DNA of 64,000 nucleotides from JABDDM01 sp038240295. Lineage in GTDB: Bacteria; Bacteroidota; Ignavibacteria; Palsa-1295. The stretch's first letter is position 1. Every line of letters begins with the position of its first letter. This document shows, in pieces, positions 48,065-57,396 of the stretch. Both the position numbers and the translations under genes were made by a program. The notes under the pieces were generated by a model. The model worked only from the letters and a program-made list of their open reading frames with translations, ran no database searches and was not told where the DNA came from. The stretch is taken from contig JBBSDW010000001.1 of NCBI GenBank assembly GCA_038240295.1, positions 1 to 64,000 on the forward strand. The letters are read 5' to 3'.

Positions 48065-49732
48065 TCAAATATTCGGCAAGATGTCGAAGTATTCGTTGTC
48101 TTCGTTGCTTCCGCCCTCACCCAAGCCAATTTCCTTCTCGGACTCGATGAACTCAATGTGCTCGATCCATTTGACCATTTTGTATCCGAGTTGATTCTCC
48201 ACTCGAAGCCTCAGCGGTGCGCCGTATTCAAGACCAAGCGGCGCTCCGTTCATCTCGTAGGCGAGGAGGCACTCTGGCTTAAGGACGTTGTCAATGCTCT
48301 GTGTGTCGTAATAGATGCCTCCGTACGGGCCTTCGCCAAACGAAAAGAAGGCGACGGTCCTGGCAGTAGCTGTTGGCTTTACCAAATCCACGATCGTTTT
48401 CATCGACACGCCTCCCCACTCTGCAATGCCAGACCACCCTTGAATGCAATGGTGCATCGAAATATGCTCCGCTTTACTAAGCGCTTCAAGATCCGAAAGC
48501 GACAATTGCATCGGCCGCTCCACCAAACCTCCGATCTTTAATTTGTAATCTCGAAAGCTTCCCGCGGCTAATTCTTTCCAATCTTCGCGGACAGGCCGTT
48601 TGCCGTTTGGCCAAAAATAAGGCGAAATCTGCGCTTTGGTATATCGCTCGCTGGGATCGAGTTTGTTGAGCGTCGCGAGCCGGAGCGGTTGAGTGATCGT
48701 CTTTTGGAGGTGCTGCAACATTCGTGGATATTTCCAGGACGTATAGTGCGCAACGATCCAGCACGCTACCACAACTGCAATACCGGTAAAGCCGAGAATC
48801 ATCCCGAGCGGATTCAGATCGTTCGTGCCTCGAACAATGTGGTTCATGTTCTGAGTAAATCCAGTCAGGATAACCAATGTTACATGAACGGCTAAGAACC
48901 CAACCCAACCGAGCATCATCAAAAAGTGGATCGAGCGTGCGCCTTGTCTTCCACCAAAGAATCGGAGAAACCACGAAAAGCGATTCGCCATTGCCGGTGA
49001 CATCGCCGCACCGGTAAGGATCGAGACAGGCGCAAATAAAAATATCGCTGCAAAGTACGCTAACTGTTGCAGCGCGTTATATCCATAAAAGCCGTTGGGT
49101 TCAGGCGGAAATTGGAAGTTCGCATAATGTACGAACGTGCTCCAGGCCTGCGGGAATACGACCCACGACGTTGGTACGACGCGCACCCACTGTCCAGAAA
49201 TAAAAAGCATCGGGATGAAGATCAGCCCGGTGATGATGAATCCATAGACATCGATGAAGTGCCATGAGCGAGCGACTCCGACCGTATGTCGATAGCCGGG
49301 CAGTGCAAAGATTGGTGAAATGTAACGATCATCGTCCTTGGCGGTCCACACGCGATCACGTGGTACCTTGAGGGGTGTGAAGCGAATCCATTCGGAATCG
49401 GGGGTGCAGCCATCGTTGAAATACAACCGTGGATGGTCCATAAGGATCGAAAGACCACTACGGACGAGCATCGTTAAAAAGAGAAAATTAAAGAAGTGCG
49501 CATACCGAACCCACACCGGAAACCCATGAGGGCCAATGGCAGATGCCTCGCTAAATTGAGGAACGAGAGGGATATACGGCATCCCGAAAATAGCAACTTG
49601 CAGCCAGGCCACCACTAACACAAGAAGGATCAACAGTCCTACCCAGGTAAGAATCGATGGTCTGATCCAGATCCGAAATCGCCGGTCTGGTGGATAATAA
49701 ACAGCTTTATGCGCTGCGTCGAAAGACATCAT
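48065..49732 (-). CDS. Cytochrome b561-like / sulfite-oxidase-like molybdopterin fusion
   Basis: 555 residues. Residues 1-350 hold about six membrane helices with paired His (WVRYAHFFNFLFLTM, RSWHFIDVYGFIITG, HFLMMLGWVGFLAVHVTLV), like the di-haem cytochrome b of formate dehydrogenase or thiosulfate reductase. From about 380 a sulfite-oxidase-fold (MsrP/YedY-type) Mo domain follows, with the Mo-ligand Cys in HHCIQGWSGIAEWGGV (near 425) and GLEYGAPLRLRVENQLGYK. No Tat signal is seen; how the Mo domain is placed relative to the membrane is open. Substrate unknown, possibly protein Met-sulfoxide or a sulfur oxyanion. Confidence 0.85.
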   Translation of the reverse strand: MMSFDAAHKAVYYPPDRRFRIWIRPSILTWVGLLILLVLVVAWLQVAIFGMPYIPLVPQFSEASAIGPHGFPVWVRYAHFFNFLFLTMLVRSGLSILMDHPRLYFNDGCTPDSEWIRFTPLKVPRDRVWTAKDDDRYISPIFALPGYRHTVGVARSWHFIDVYGFIITGLIFIPMLFISGQWVRVVPTSWVVFPQAWSTFVHYANFQFPPEPNGFYGYNALQQLAYFAAIFLFAPVSILTGAAMSPAMANRFSWFLRFFGGRQGARSIHFLMMLGWVGFLAVHVTLVILTGFTQNMNHIVRGTNDLNPLGMILGFTGIAVVVACWIVAHYTSWKYPRMLQHLQKTITQPLRLATLNKLDPSERYTKAQISPYFWPNGKRPVREDWKELAAGSFRDYKLKIGGLVERPMQLSLSDLEALSKAEHISMHHCIQGWSGIAEWGGVSMKTIVDLVKPTATARTVAFFSFGEGPYGGIYYDTQSIDNVLKPECLLAYEMNGAPLGLEYGAPLRLRVENQLGYKMVKWIEHIEFIESEKEIGLGEGGSNEDNEYFDILPNI

Positions 49733-49926
49733 TTGTTTGCGCGAAAAAGAGGTTTATGCGATCGAAATTAGCCCCGAGTTGGACGCGTTCCGAGACTTCG
49801 TGCAAACCCCACGGAATACCGGCCGCACATGCAATTTTCACGCCTCTCTTGCAAGCTACACCAAAACTTTTGCTTCGAGGGCGAATCACCACAACAGTGC
49901 GCGATGCATTTGAACGGTGAGGAAAC

Positions 49927-50340
49927 TTAGCGCGACGCGGTCGGGAGTATTCGCGCCTCGACTGCCATGCAATGATCTTCTATATAGAAGATACCGGCCT
50001 CCTCCGAAAGCTTTTTTGACTCGGCGTTCATGATGCCCGATTGAAGCCATATCGCCATTGGCTTCGCTTTGCGCTTCAGCACATCGCGCACAACGTCCGG
50101 TGTCGCATCGCTCACGCGAAAGACATCGATAACATCGACCGCCGTCTCTTCGGGAATGGCCGAGACATAGGGGAAGGCTGGGATTCCTTCCCACTCTTTC
50201 AAACGAGGATTAACGGGAATGATCATAAACCCCTTTTGCTGCAACCGTTTTGCTACACCATAGCTCGGGCGATCGGGTTCGGCACTTAGGCCAACGATGG
50301 CGATCGTCTTTGCCGAATGAAGAAGCTCAGGGATGTCCAT
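49927..50340 (-). CDS. CoA-binding protein, YccU family
   Basis: 137 residues with a Rossmann-type CoA-binding domain: start KTIAIVGLSAEPDRPSYGVA, then GFMIIPVNPRLKEWEG and KAKPMAIWLQSGIMN and the C-terminal GIFYIEDHCMAVEAR. These are typical of the YccU/CoA_binding_2 family, whose role is unknown. It is 9 bases after the DAHP synthase gene and probably co-transcribed. Confidence 0.92.
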   Translation of the reverse strand: MDIPELLHSAKTIAIVGLSAEPDRPSYGVAKRLQQKGFMIIPVNPRLKEWEGIPAFPYVSAIPEETAVDVIDVFRVSDATPDVVRDVLKRKAKPMAIWLQSGIMNAESKKLSEEAGIFYIEDHCMAVEARILPTASR

Positions 50341-50349
50341 AGCAGAATA

Positions 50350-51429
50350 TTAGTGAGCGGTGACCTTTGGGGCCGTCTTTGTGGCCGACGCTCCAGTATA
50401 GGGCTCAATCAAAAGTGGCCGATCGAGCGCGTCGCCGATGCGTACAAGCTCGCAGACCATCTCTTCGAATAGCTCGAACGTCAGCGATTGTCCGCCATCA
50501 CTCAATGCCCGATCGGGATCGGGATGGACTTCGACCATGACCCCGTCAGCGCCAGCCGCGATCGCAGCTCGTGCCATTGCATTCACGAATTCACGTTTGC
50601 CGGTACCATGAGATGGATCGACAAGGATCGGCAGATGCGAAAGTTTTTTAACGATCGGCACGGCACTGATGTCGGTAGTGTGACGAACGGCCGTCTCGAA
50701 AGTCCGAATGCCGCGTTCGCACAGGATCACATTCTGATTGCCGCCTGCCATAATATACTCGGCGGCCATGAGCCACTCTTCGATCGTTGCGGCCGGTCCA
50801 CGCTTGAGGAGGACTGGTCGATTGATATTCCCCAATTGGCGAAGCAACGGAAAGTTCTGCATGTTGCGTGCGCCGATCTGCACGATGTCGGTGAACTCGG
50901 CGATCGAGGGAACATGCGCTGGCTCCATCACTTCGCTTACTATATAGAGACCGAATTCCTGGGAGACCTTGCGGAGCATCTCAAGGCCATCGAAGCCCAA
51001 TCCCTGGAATGCGTATGGTGACGTCCTTGGCTTAAATGCCCCGCCTCTGAGAAAACGTCCGCCCGCCTTCCGAACGCATTCTGCAGTCCGGCGAAGCTGA
51101 TCTTCTGACTCGACCGAGCAAGGACCCGCTATAACAATAGAAGGTGCGGTACCGCCGATACGTGTACCATCGGCAAAGGTGATCACCGTGTCTTCGGGAT
51201 GCGCGGTGCGCGAAGTGAGTTTGTAGGGCGAACTTACACGAACAACATCCTGCACGCCTTCCATCGTGGACATCGACTGGACATCGAGCCCATTACTCGA
51301 GCCAATGATGCCGATGATGGTTTGCTGCTGTCCGGACATCCGCTCGACGTGGATGCCGAGCGAAGTGAGAAACTTGATTATTTGCGAGATATGGGCCTCA
51401 CTCGCGCCGCGTTGCATTACAATGATCAT
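50350..51429 (-). CDS. aroF: 3-deoxy-7-phosphoheptulonate synthase (class I beta)
   Basis: 359 residues. It condenses PEP and erythrose-4-phosphate to DAHP, the first step of the shikimate pathway. An N-terminal ferredoxin-like regulatory domain (about 1-70) precedes the TIM barrel with IAGPCSVESEDQL near 100, RGGAFKPRTSPYAFQG near 130, LLKRGPAATIEEW near 205, ILCERGIRTFE and PILVDPSHGTGKRE. The added N-domain is the form that gives tyrosine or phenylalanine feedback in Thermotoga-type enzymes. Divergent from the DUF892 gene. Confidence 0.95.
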   Translation of the reverse strand: MIIVMQRGASEAHISQIIKFLTSLGIHVERMSGQQQTIIGIIGSSNGLDVQSMSTMEGVQDVVRVSSPYKLTSRTAHPEDTVITFADGTRIGGTAPSIVIAGPCSVESEDQLRRTAECVRKAGGRFLRGGAFKPRTSPYAFQGLGFDGLEMLRKVSQEFGLYIVSEVMEPAHVPSIAEFTDIVQIGARNMQNFPLLRQLGNINRPVLLKRGPAATIEEWLMAAEYIMAGGNQNVILCERGIRTFETAVRHTTDISAVPIVKKLSHLPILVDPSHGTGKREFVNAMARAAIAAGADGVMVEVHPDPDRALSDGGQSLTFELFEEMVCELVRIGDALDRPLLIEPYTGASATKTAPKVTAH

Positions 51430-51614
51430 AGTGCCTGTCCGAACAAATACAGAGCCGCCAAAGATTTCCGTGACGAAAAGCTGGATCGTACGCTGAATTA
51501 TTATTCCTCAAAATTAAGCGTGTCGCAATAAAACGAGAGATTGCTCGTTTCACATCAACCCTTGGTGGCATGATTTTGTCTTGCCAGTTCGACAAATTCA
51601 CTATTTTTTTCGCC

Positions 51615-52244
51615 ATGCAAAAGAACACCGCCGCAACCCATTCACAAACCCATTCACATAAGAATAGCACCGCCCCTGCAAAGAATGGCACGACGCCCAA
51701 ACCAGTTGCCAACGATGCTTCATCAAGCCCCGCACTCGCTAATGACACAGAGCCAGGTTTGCTCGAGCTTTTTCTCTCTGAGCTTCGCGACATCTACTGG
51801 GCGGAGAATCAGTTAGTAATGGCGCTCCCAAAAATGAAAGCTGCATCGACCTCGAAAAAGCTTGCGAAGGCAATTAGTGACCATCTCGAACAAACCAAGG
51901 GTCATGTCACAAGGCTCGAGAAAGTCTTCCAGCTGCTCGGACAGCAACCCCGCGCGAAGAAATGCGACGCGATGGAAGGCCTGTCCAAAGAAGGCGAAGC
52001 CGTGATCGAATCGACAATGCCAGGTTCGGCAACCAGGGATGTTGGCATCATCATCGCCTCGCAAAAAGTCGAGCATTACGAAATCGCTGCATACGGTGGA
52101 CTGGCGCAGCTTGCACGCACGATGGGGCTTGAGGATGCCGTAGCCTTGCTCGAGCAAACACTCGCCGAAGAAAAAGCATCGGACTCGCTGCTTACGGACA
52201 TCGCCGAGAACGACATCAACTATCAGGCTTCTAAAGAAGACTGA
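51615..52244 (+). CDS. DUF892 ferritin-like protein (YciE/YciF family)
   Basis: About 209 residues from ATG 51615; the upstream part of the frame (from 51570) is not sensible. A Ser/Thr/His-rich N-terminal extension of about 45 residues precedes the DUF892 four-helix bundle with LFLSELRDIYWAENQLVMAL, EQTKGHVTRLEKVFQLLG and IIASQKVEHYEIAAYGGL, the usual carboxylate/His metal residues. YciE/YciF-type proteins are tied to stress responses. The catalase gene follows after 77 bases, consistent with a shared oxidative-stress role. Confidence 0.9.
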   Translation: MQKNTAATHSQTHSHKNSTAPAKNGTTPKPVANDASSSPALANDTEPGLLELFLSELRDIYWAENQLVMALPKMKAASTSKKLAKAISDHLEQTKGHVTRLEKVFQLLGQQPRAKKCDAMEGLSKEGEAVIESTMPGSATRDVGIIIASQKVEHYEIAAYGGLAQLARTMGLEDAVALLEQTLAEEKASDSLLTDIAENDINYQASKED

Positions 52245-52321
52245 CCTTACAACAATATCCGATGTGAGGCCTCACGAACAGGCAGCCTCGGGATTCTCTG
52301 CATTCCAAAAATTTTACAAAC

Positions 52322-54532
52322 ATGGCCAAGAAAAAACCTGCAAAAGACACTTTGAATCCTGCCGTTGGCGATGGCGGCTCGTTCAATCCCGACAACGCGA
52401 AGACGATCGCATTGCAGCCGCACACATCCGACGCGACGGGGCAACGCATGACGACCGATCAAGGCGTGGCAATCAATGACGACCAAAACACGCTGAAGGC
52501 CGGCAGCCGCGGACCGTCGCTGCTTGAAGATTTTATCGTTCGTGAAAAACTAACGCATTTCGATCATGAGCGCATTCCTGAACGGATCGTTCATGCACGG
52601 GGCTCAGGGGCGCACGGTGTGTTTCGAGTTTATAAATCGCAATCGGCGCTGACGAAGGCTGGGTTTCTGCAGGATCCATCGGTCGAGACGCCAGTCTTTG
52701 TGCGTTTTTCAACCGTCGCAGGGTCGCGAGGCTCAACCGATCTCGCTCGTGACGTCCGAGGATTCGCAGTGAAGTTTTATACGCAGGAAGGCAATTTCGA
52801 TCTTGTCGGCAATAACATGCCGGTCTTTTTTATTCAGGACGCTACGAAATTTCCGGATCTCGTTCATGCGGTAAAGCCCGAGCCGGACAACGAAATGCCC
52901 CAGGCAGCGTCGGCGCATGATACCTTCTGGGATTTCATCTCGCTCATGCCCGAGAGCACGCACATGATCATGTGGGTGATGAGTGATCGTGCACTGCCGC
53001 GAAGCCTGCGAATGATGGAAGGATTTGGCGTGCATACGTTTCGCATGATTAACAGGGCAGGCGAATCGAACTTTGTGAAATTTCATTGGAAACCGTTACT
53101 GGGAATGCATTCAGTCGCGTGGGACGAAGCGCAAAATATTTCAGGAAAAGATTCCGACTTCCATCGCCGCGATCTCTGGAATGCGATCGAGACCGGCAAT
53201 TTTCCTGAATGGGAATTAGGCGTTCAGGTTGTGCCCGAGGCCGATGAGCATAAATTCGATTTCGATCTGCTCGACCCAACGAAGCTCATTCCGGAAGAAC
53301 TCGTGCCGGTCAAACTGATCGGGCGCATGACGCTCAATCGAAATCCCGACAACTTTTTTGCCGAGACCGAACAGGTCGCGATGCATATTGGCAATATTGT
53401 GCCGGGCATAGACTTCACGAATGATCCGCTCTTGCAGGGCAGGCTCTTTTCTTACACCGACACGCAGCTGATCAGGCTGGGCGGTCCAAATTTCCATGAG
53501 ATCCCGATCAATCGACCTATCGTACCGGTACACAATAATCAGCGCGACGGGCACATGCGCCAAACGATCGATCGCGGTAAAACAAGTTATGGCCCGAACT
53601 CTATCGGTGGAGGCTGTCCGTTCCAGGTCGGCGCGGCTGATGGTGGATTTGTTTCGTATCCTGAAAGAATCGACGCACACAAAATTCGCGAGCGCTCCGC
53701 GAGCTTCATGGACCACTTTAGTCAGGCAAAACTCTTTTTTAACAGTCAGAGTGAACCCGAAAAACAGCATATCATCGATGCGCTCAGCTTTGAACTCGGG
53801 CATGTGCAGACGATCGAGATCCGTGAGCGTATGCTGCGCACACTCGCGCAAGTCGATAAATCACTGGCAGCAGCCATCGCGTTCAACTTGCGCCTAAGTG
53901 TGCCCAAGGAGATGCCTGTCAACCATAGCGTCCCCGCCGATGGAGATCCGGAGCACTATCGCTCGATCGTTCGCGAACCGGATCTTCCGATCTCGCCCGC
54001 GCTCAGCATGGCGAACACAAAAAAGGATTCGATCGCAACACGCACGATCGCGATACTCGCCGCAGATGGCGTAGATGGTGGCTCGGTAAACGCAATGAAG
54101 GAAGCGATCATGGCCGCCGGCGCAGTACCGGAAGTGATCGCACCCCGGCAGAATTATATCATCGCCGAAGATGACTCGCAGATTCCGGTCGCTAAAAGCT
54201 TTATGACGGCTGCTTCTGTTTTTTACGATGCAGTCTATGTCCCAGGCGGAATGCAGAGCGTTGCAACACTCGAGGCATGCCCCGAGGCGATCCATTTCCT
54301 AAACGAAGCATTCAAACATTGCAAGCCGATCGCAGCCGATCGATCCGCAATGCAAGTCATCGCCGCAACCTACTTTGCGAGAAAGCTGCCCGCAGAGTTC
54401 AACGAGTCAAGCGTGCTCACGGAGGGGATTGTTATCGGTGAGGATCCCGCCAAGCTTGCAAAACTTTTCATCAAAGCGATCTCTCAGCATAGATTCTGGG
54501 AAAGAGAAGCGCCGCGGAAAGTGCCTGCGTAG
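52322..54532 (+). CDS. katE: Large-subunit catalase, HPII/KatE type
   Basis: 736 residues, the clade 2 length. Active-site His in [13 protein letters not shown] (near 88), Asn in [15 protein letters not shown] (near 160), and the haem Tyr in [16 protein letters not shown] (near 380). A C-terminal DJ-1/PfpI-like domain starts around 570 ([20 protein letters not shown]) and is typical of HPII. It breaks hydrogen peroxide to water and oxygen in the cytoplasm. A terminator lies 34 bases after the stop. Confidence 0.97.
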   Translation: MAKKKPAKDTLNPAVGDGGSFNPDNAKTIALQPHTSDATGQRMTTDQGVAINDDQNTLKAGSRGPSLLEDFIVREKLTHFDHERIPERIVHARGSGAHGVFRVYKSQSALTKAGFLQDPSVETPVFVRFSTVAGSRGSTDLARDVRGFAVKFYTQEGNFDLVGNNMPVFFIQDATKFPDLVHAVKPEPDNEMPQAASAHDTFWDFISLMPESTHMIMWVMSDRALPRSLRMMEGFGVHTFRMINRAGESNFVKFHWKPLLGMHSVAWDEAQNISGKDSDFHRRDLWNAIETGNFPEWELGVQVVPEADEHKFDFDLLDPTKLIPEELVPVKLIGRMTLNRNPDNFFAETEQVAMHIGNIVPGIDFTNDPLLQGRLFSYTDTQLIRLGGPNFHEIPINRPIVPVHNNQRDGHMRQTIDRGKTSYGPNSIGGGCPFQVGAADGGFVSYPERIDAHKIRERSASFMDHFSQAKLFFNSQSEPEKQHIIDALSFELGHVQTIEIRERMLRTLAQVDKSLAAAIAFNLRLSVPKEMPVNHSVPADGDPEHYRSIVREPDLPISPALSMANTKKDSIATRTIAILAADGVDGGSVNAMKEAIMAAGAVPEVIAPRQNYIIAEDDSQIPVAKSFMTAASVFYDAVYVPGGMQSVATLEACPEAIHFLNEAFKHCKPIAADRSAMQVIAATYFARKLPAEFNESSVLTEGIVIGEDPAKLAKLFIKAISQHRFWEREAPRKVPA

Positions 54533-54565
54533 CACACATCGTGAATTGCAGAACGGACATGAATG

Positions 54566-54590
54566 CTCCCTCACTCGTGAGGGAGTTTTT
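54566..54590 (+). terminator. Rho-independent terminator after katE
   Basis: Stem ctccctcac/gtgagggag with a 2-base centre, followed by TTTTT, on the plus strand. Confidence 0.9.
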
Positions 54591-54719
54591 CATTTTGGGT
54601 TAGAAGAATATCTTTCTTCGGTAATCTATAAAAATTGATGGTCAAATTACGACTTAACCCACATCCTGCCGATGATCTCGCCTACAAGACTGAAATGTGA
54701 GTCTAGTATCGCCATATTT

Positions 54720-54914
54720 TCAGACGCCGACGACATCGATGTCCGAAAGCGTATCACCCAGGATCACAGCGGCTCCGAGCGCAGGCAGGTCATAGTTCGC
54801 ACGATAGGCTGTCAAGAGCGAATCGAGCTTATGACGCGAGATCTCACCATGCTGTGCGAAGGCGATCGAAGGAACACCGATGAGCAAAAAAATGAGAAGA
54901 GTGAAATGCTTCAT
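54720..54914 (-). pseudogene. Serine hydrolase (beta-lactamase-family) N-terminal remnant
   Basis: From ATG 54914 a signal peptide (FTLLIFLLIGVPSIAFA) leads to LDSLLTAYRANYDLPALGAA and ends ...VVGV at TGA (54720-54722). Beyond the stop the same frame reads KYGDTR, as in serine hydrolases (VGVRKYGDT), so CGA to TGA is the likely change; the following text then loses sense. The SxxK active-site region is missing, so it is a dead remnant. Confidence 0.6.
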
Positions 54915-55113
54915 TCGGCCAGTTACGCCATTCTTTAATCGAGGTTTCACGATAGGACGTGGCACAGTTGGCTGACACCAAATCAAGCGCATCAAGCAAA
55001 AGGGATGCTCCTCAAAAGATGGAAGCCTCGTACATACACATCAAGCCTTCAACCTCTCAAGGAATTTTAGGACGAGACACCGATTCCGCTATTGCCTGCT
55101 GCCTATCCCCAAC

Positions 55114-55866
55114 TCACTTCTGCGCCACACTAAACGCATATCCGATTTGCGAATCAAGAGCGGCCTTGTTCCCGGCATCGCGCGGATCAAGCGGTTTGGA
55201 GGTTGAACCTTCAAAGACATTTTTGGCGTCTAAGCGAACGTCAACAGTATAACTGTGGCCAGCCAACATGTCAGCCATTGGTTGGATTGGCGTGATTACC
55301 CGTTGAGTGTTTGAGGTCTTGTAAATGAAATTCTGCGTCATGCCGGAGTTGTCTGTTAGTTGTCCTTCGATGATAACGCTCGGGCGATCGGCCGTGGCAA
55401 AATCGGCAAACGCGGGATCCGAGAGGTGTCCACTTTCCGAGGCATCGAGTTGATGGAGATTGAAGGATATCTGATTGAAAATGCCGGGAGGAATTGATAG
55501 CGAAGAAAACTGACCTGTATTGCCTGGCGTGAAATCGGCGATCCTGGATCCTACAGTGAAAGTATCAACCGTCACAGTGCTCGTATCGACCAAGCTGCCA
55601 AAAAACATTGAGCCAATCAGCACCCGTACATGAGTGATCCTTATCGACTGCACAGTAGTACCGGAAGCTGGCGAGGCCGACTTTGAGCGAGTAGCTTGCA
55701 GTGTAGGGTTGAGTAAGTCGGTCGTGGCTGTTACATTCGCGGTCGTGCCACCGGTTGTATTAGGCCCGGTCGAAGAACTCGAACAACCTGGCATGAGCAT
55801 GAACAGAATCGTCAACCCAGAAAGTACACGAACGCTGTGACCAAAGAGAATGGAAGTATTTTTCAT
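55114..55866 (-). CDS. Lipoprotein of unknown function
   Basis: 250 residues with a lipoprotein signal peptide (lipobox LMPGC near 28), a Ser/Thr/Gly linker and then a beta-rich domain (IRITHVRVLIGSMFF, FSSLSIPPGIFNQISFNLHQ). It loosely resembles DUF4382-type lipoproteins, but I do not assign a family. No operon partner. Confidence 0.55.
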   Translation of the reverse strand: MKNTSILFGHSVRVLSGLTILFMLMPGCSSSSTGPNTTGGTTANVTATTDLLNPTLQATRSKSASPASGTTVQSIRITHVRVLIGSMFFGSLVDTSTVTVDTFTVGSRIADFTPGNTGQFSSLSIPPGIFNQISFNLHQLDASESGHLSDPAFADFATADRPSVIIEGQLTDNSGMTQNFIYKTSNTQRVITPIQPMADMLAGHSYTVDVRLDAKNVFEGSTSKPLDPRDAGNKAALDSQIGYAFSVAQK

Positions 55867-55982
55867 AGTTGTAGGGAATGATCAAAAAAGAGAGCCACTA
55901 CCTCTCGACAACGCAGCCGAAAAAGAGCAGAATGCTGAAGATCAACTGCGCACAAAGGTACAAAGTTCGAGCATAGGCTGTT

Positions 55983-56369
55983 TCAAAGTTTCACGAAGCG
56001 AATGAAAAGGTCGTGCAGTACTTTTTCGGGGTCGCTCGTGATTCCCGAATGGCACGGGGACGTTTGAATGATCGTGCTGCGCGGCGCGACAAGCCAATGA
56101 AAGCGCTCGTGCTGTGGGAGTTCGCCGATGGCACCTGCCTCCGGTCCGCCGACACAGATGCGCGGGATCATCAATAGATGCTCTTCAACTTCATGCAGAT
56201 CGATCGTTGGAAATAGCGTCTGAATTCGCGGGGCATCGAGTTCGACGCGCGCAGCCAGATACTTGACAACGCGCGAATAGACGATCACGCCGACGTTGAC
56301 GAATTCCTCGCGCTCGACTCGCGGCACTACGCGAACGATCGCGTACTCATACGAGCTTTGCTCGAGCAT
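55983..56369 (-). CDS. DUF3037 protein
   Basis: 128 residues. The start YEYAIVRVVPRVEREEFVN followed by GVIVYSRVVKYLAARV is the DUF3037 pattern. It overlaps the HipA-like kinase gene by 23 bases. DUF3037 and such kinases are a recurrent gene pair, so a shared function is likely, though none is established. Confidence 0.85.
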   Translation of the reverse strand: MLEQSSYEYAIVRVVPRVEREEFVNVGVIVYSRVVKYLAARVELDAPRIQTLFPTIDLHEVEEHLLMIPRICVGGPEAGAIGELPQHERFHWLVAPRSTIIQTSPCHSGITSDPEKVLHDLFIRFVKL

Positions 56370-57129
56370 TTTCTGCCTCCGTAAGAAAAATTTCTGATGA
56401 ACTCACACGTTCGAGTAAGTAGCTGACGTAGGCAGCACGATGCGCATTCACATTTTCAAATCCTGAATCAGCAGGCAGCCAAACCTCAGGGATCTCGGCA
56501 ACAATTTGTTCGAGCAATTCTTTGCTTACGATGCCGCGCAAATCAGTATCGGCTTCTTTCAATTGCGAAGCGGATTTGAGCAGTACGTGATCTTTGATCT
56601 GCGTGAAGGGGCTCTTGCTTTTATCAAGCTCGCCTTTCCATTGGTGATGGAAATAGAGCGATGCACCATGGTCAATGAGCCATAGATTCTTGTGCCACAT
56701 GAGCATATTCGCGTTGCGTGCTGTTCGGTCGACATTCGTTGTGAGCGCATCGAGCCAGACGATCCTGGAAGCGATCATCGGGTCGATGTTAGAGTTAGCC
56801 TTCGGATCGAAGGTGATCGAGCCTGGAAGGTAATCAAGCGCGAGATTGATGCCGGCGCTTTTTGTCAGAAGTTCGCGAATTTCGTAATCGGGTTCGTTCC
56901 GGCCAAGCGCAGGATCGAGTTCAACGAGCACGATCTCTGGAATACGAAGGCCAATTGCTCGCGCCAGTTCACCGCTGATGATCTCCGCGATCAGGGCCTT
57001 CCTGCCCTGACCCGAACCTGTGAATTTTAGCACATACAATCCATCGTCATCCGCCTCGATGATCGCAGGCAGCGACCCGCCTTCGCGAAGAGGCGTGACA
57101 TACCGAGTAGCTCTAAGTGTGCGTAACAT
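56347..57129 (-). CDS. HipA-family kinase-like protein
   Basis: About 260 residues from ATG 57129 (the frame extends 11 residues further, less likely). Kinase-like residues are visible: GLYVLKFTGSGQGRKALIAE (nucleotide/Lys segment), RIVWLDALTTNVDRTARNAN (catalytic loop with Asp and Asn) and LWLIDHGASLYF (metal-binding Asp). HipA relatives phosphorylate proteins such as GltX; this short family lacks the HipA N-terminal lobe and no HipB-like partner is present. It is paired with DUF3037 by a 23-base overlap. Confidence 0.75.
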   Translation of the reverse strand: MLRTLRATRYVTPLREGGSLPAIIEADDDGLYVLKFTGSGQGRKALIAEIISGELARAIGLRIPEIVLVELDPALGRNEPDYEIRELLTKSAGINLALDYLPGSITFDPKANSNIDPMIASRIVWLDALTTNVDRTARNANMLMWHKNLWLIDHGASLYFHHQWKGELDKSKSPFTQIKDHVLLKSASQLKEADTDLRGIVSKELLEQIVAEIPEVWLPADSGFENVNAHRAAYVSYLLERVSSSEIFLTEAENARAKLV

Positions 57130-57194
57130 TCCCCAAATATACCGGATGGAACTGACGAACACCTGTGCAGTTGATTAATCGCGCTAAAACCCAT

Positions 57195-57296
57195 CGACAC
57201 CTGACACCCGACACCGGACACCTGACCCCTGACGCCCGACACCTGACGCCCGACACCGGACGCCCGACACCGGACGCCCTGCACCCACCCGACACC
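57195..57296. repeat. Imperfect ~10-base tandem repeat
   Basis: About ten degenerate copies of a gacacc(t/g)gac unit (gacacctgac, gacaccggac, gacgcccgac) in the intergenic region ahead of the YfhO gene. No coding sense on either strand. Confidence 0.75.
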
Positions 57297-57396
57297 ATTC
57301 AGGCCGCCAAAAAGTTGAATCCCAGACGCTTTTGGCTCGTATGCCATTAAAGCCCTGTACCCGACCTGTCACCGACTTTCTTCGCCCAAGTTTTTC

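Noticed and set aside
48158..48541. Plus-strand frame opposite the cytochrome b-Mo gene
   Set aside because: Shadow of a strongly supported gene; no independent motif.
51541..51614. Sigma-54 promoter ahead of the DUF892 gene
   Set aside because: A TGGCATG is present, but the -12 half does not fit TTGC at the right spacing.
57195..57296. CRISPR array
   Set aside because: The units are about 10 bases, degenerate and contiguous, with no unique spacers and no cas genes nearby.
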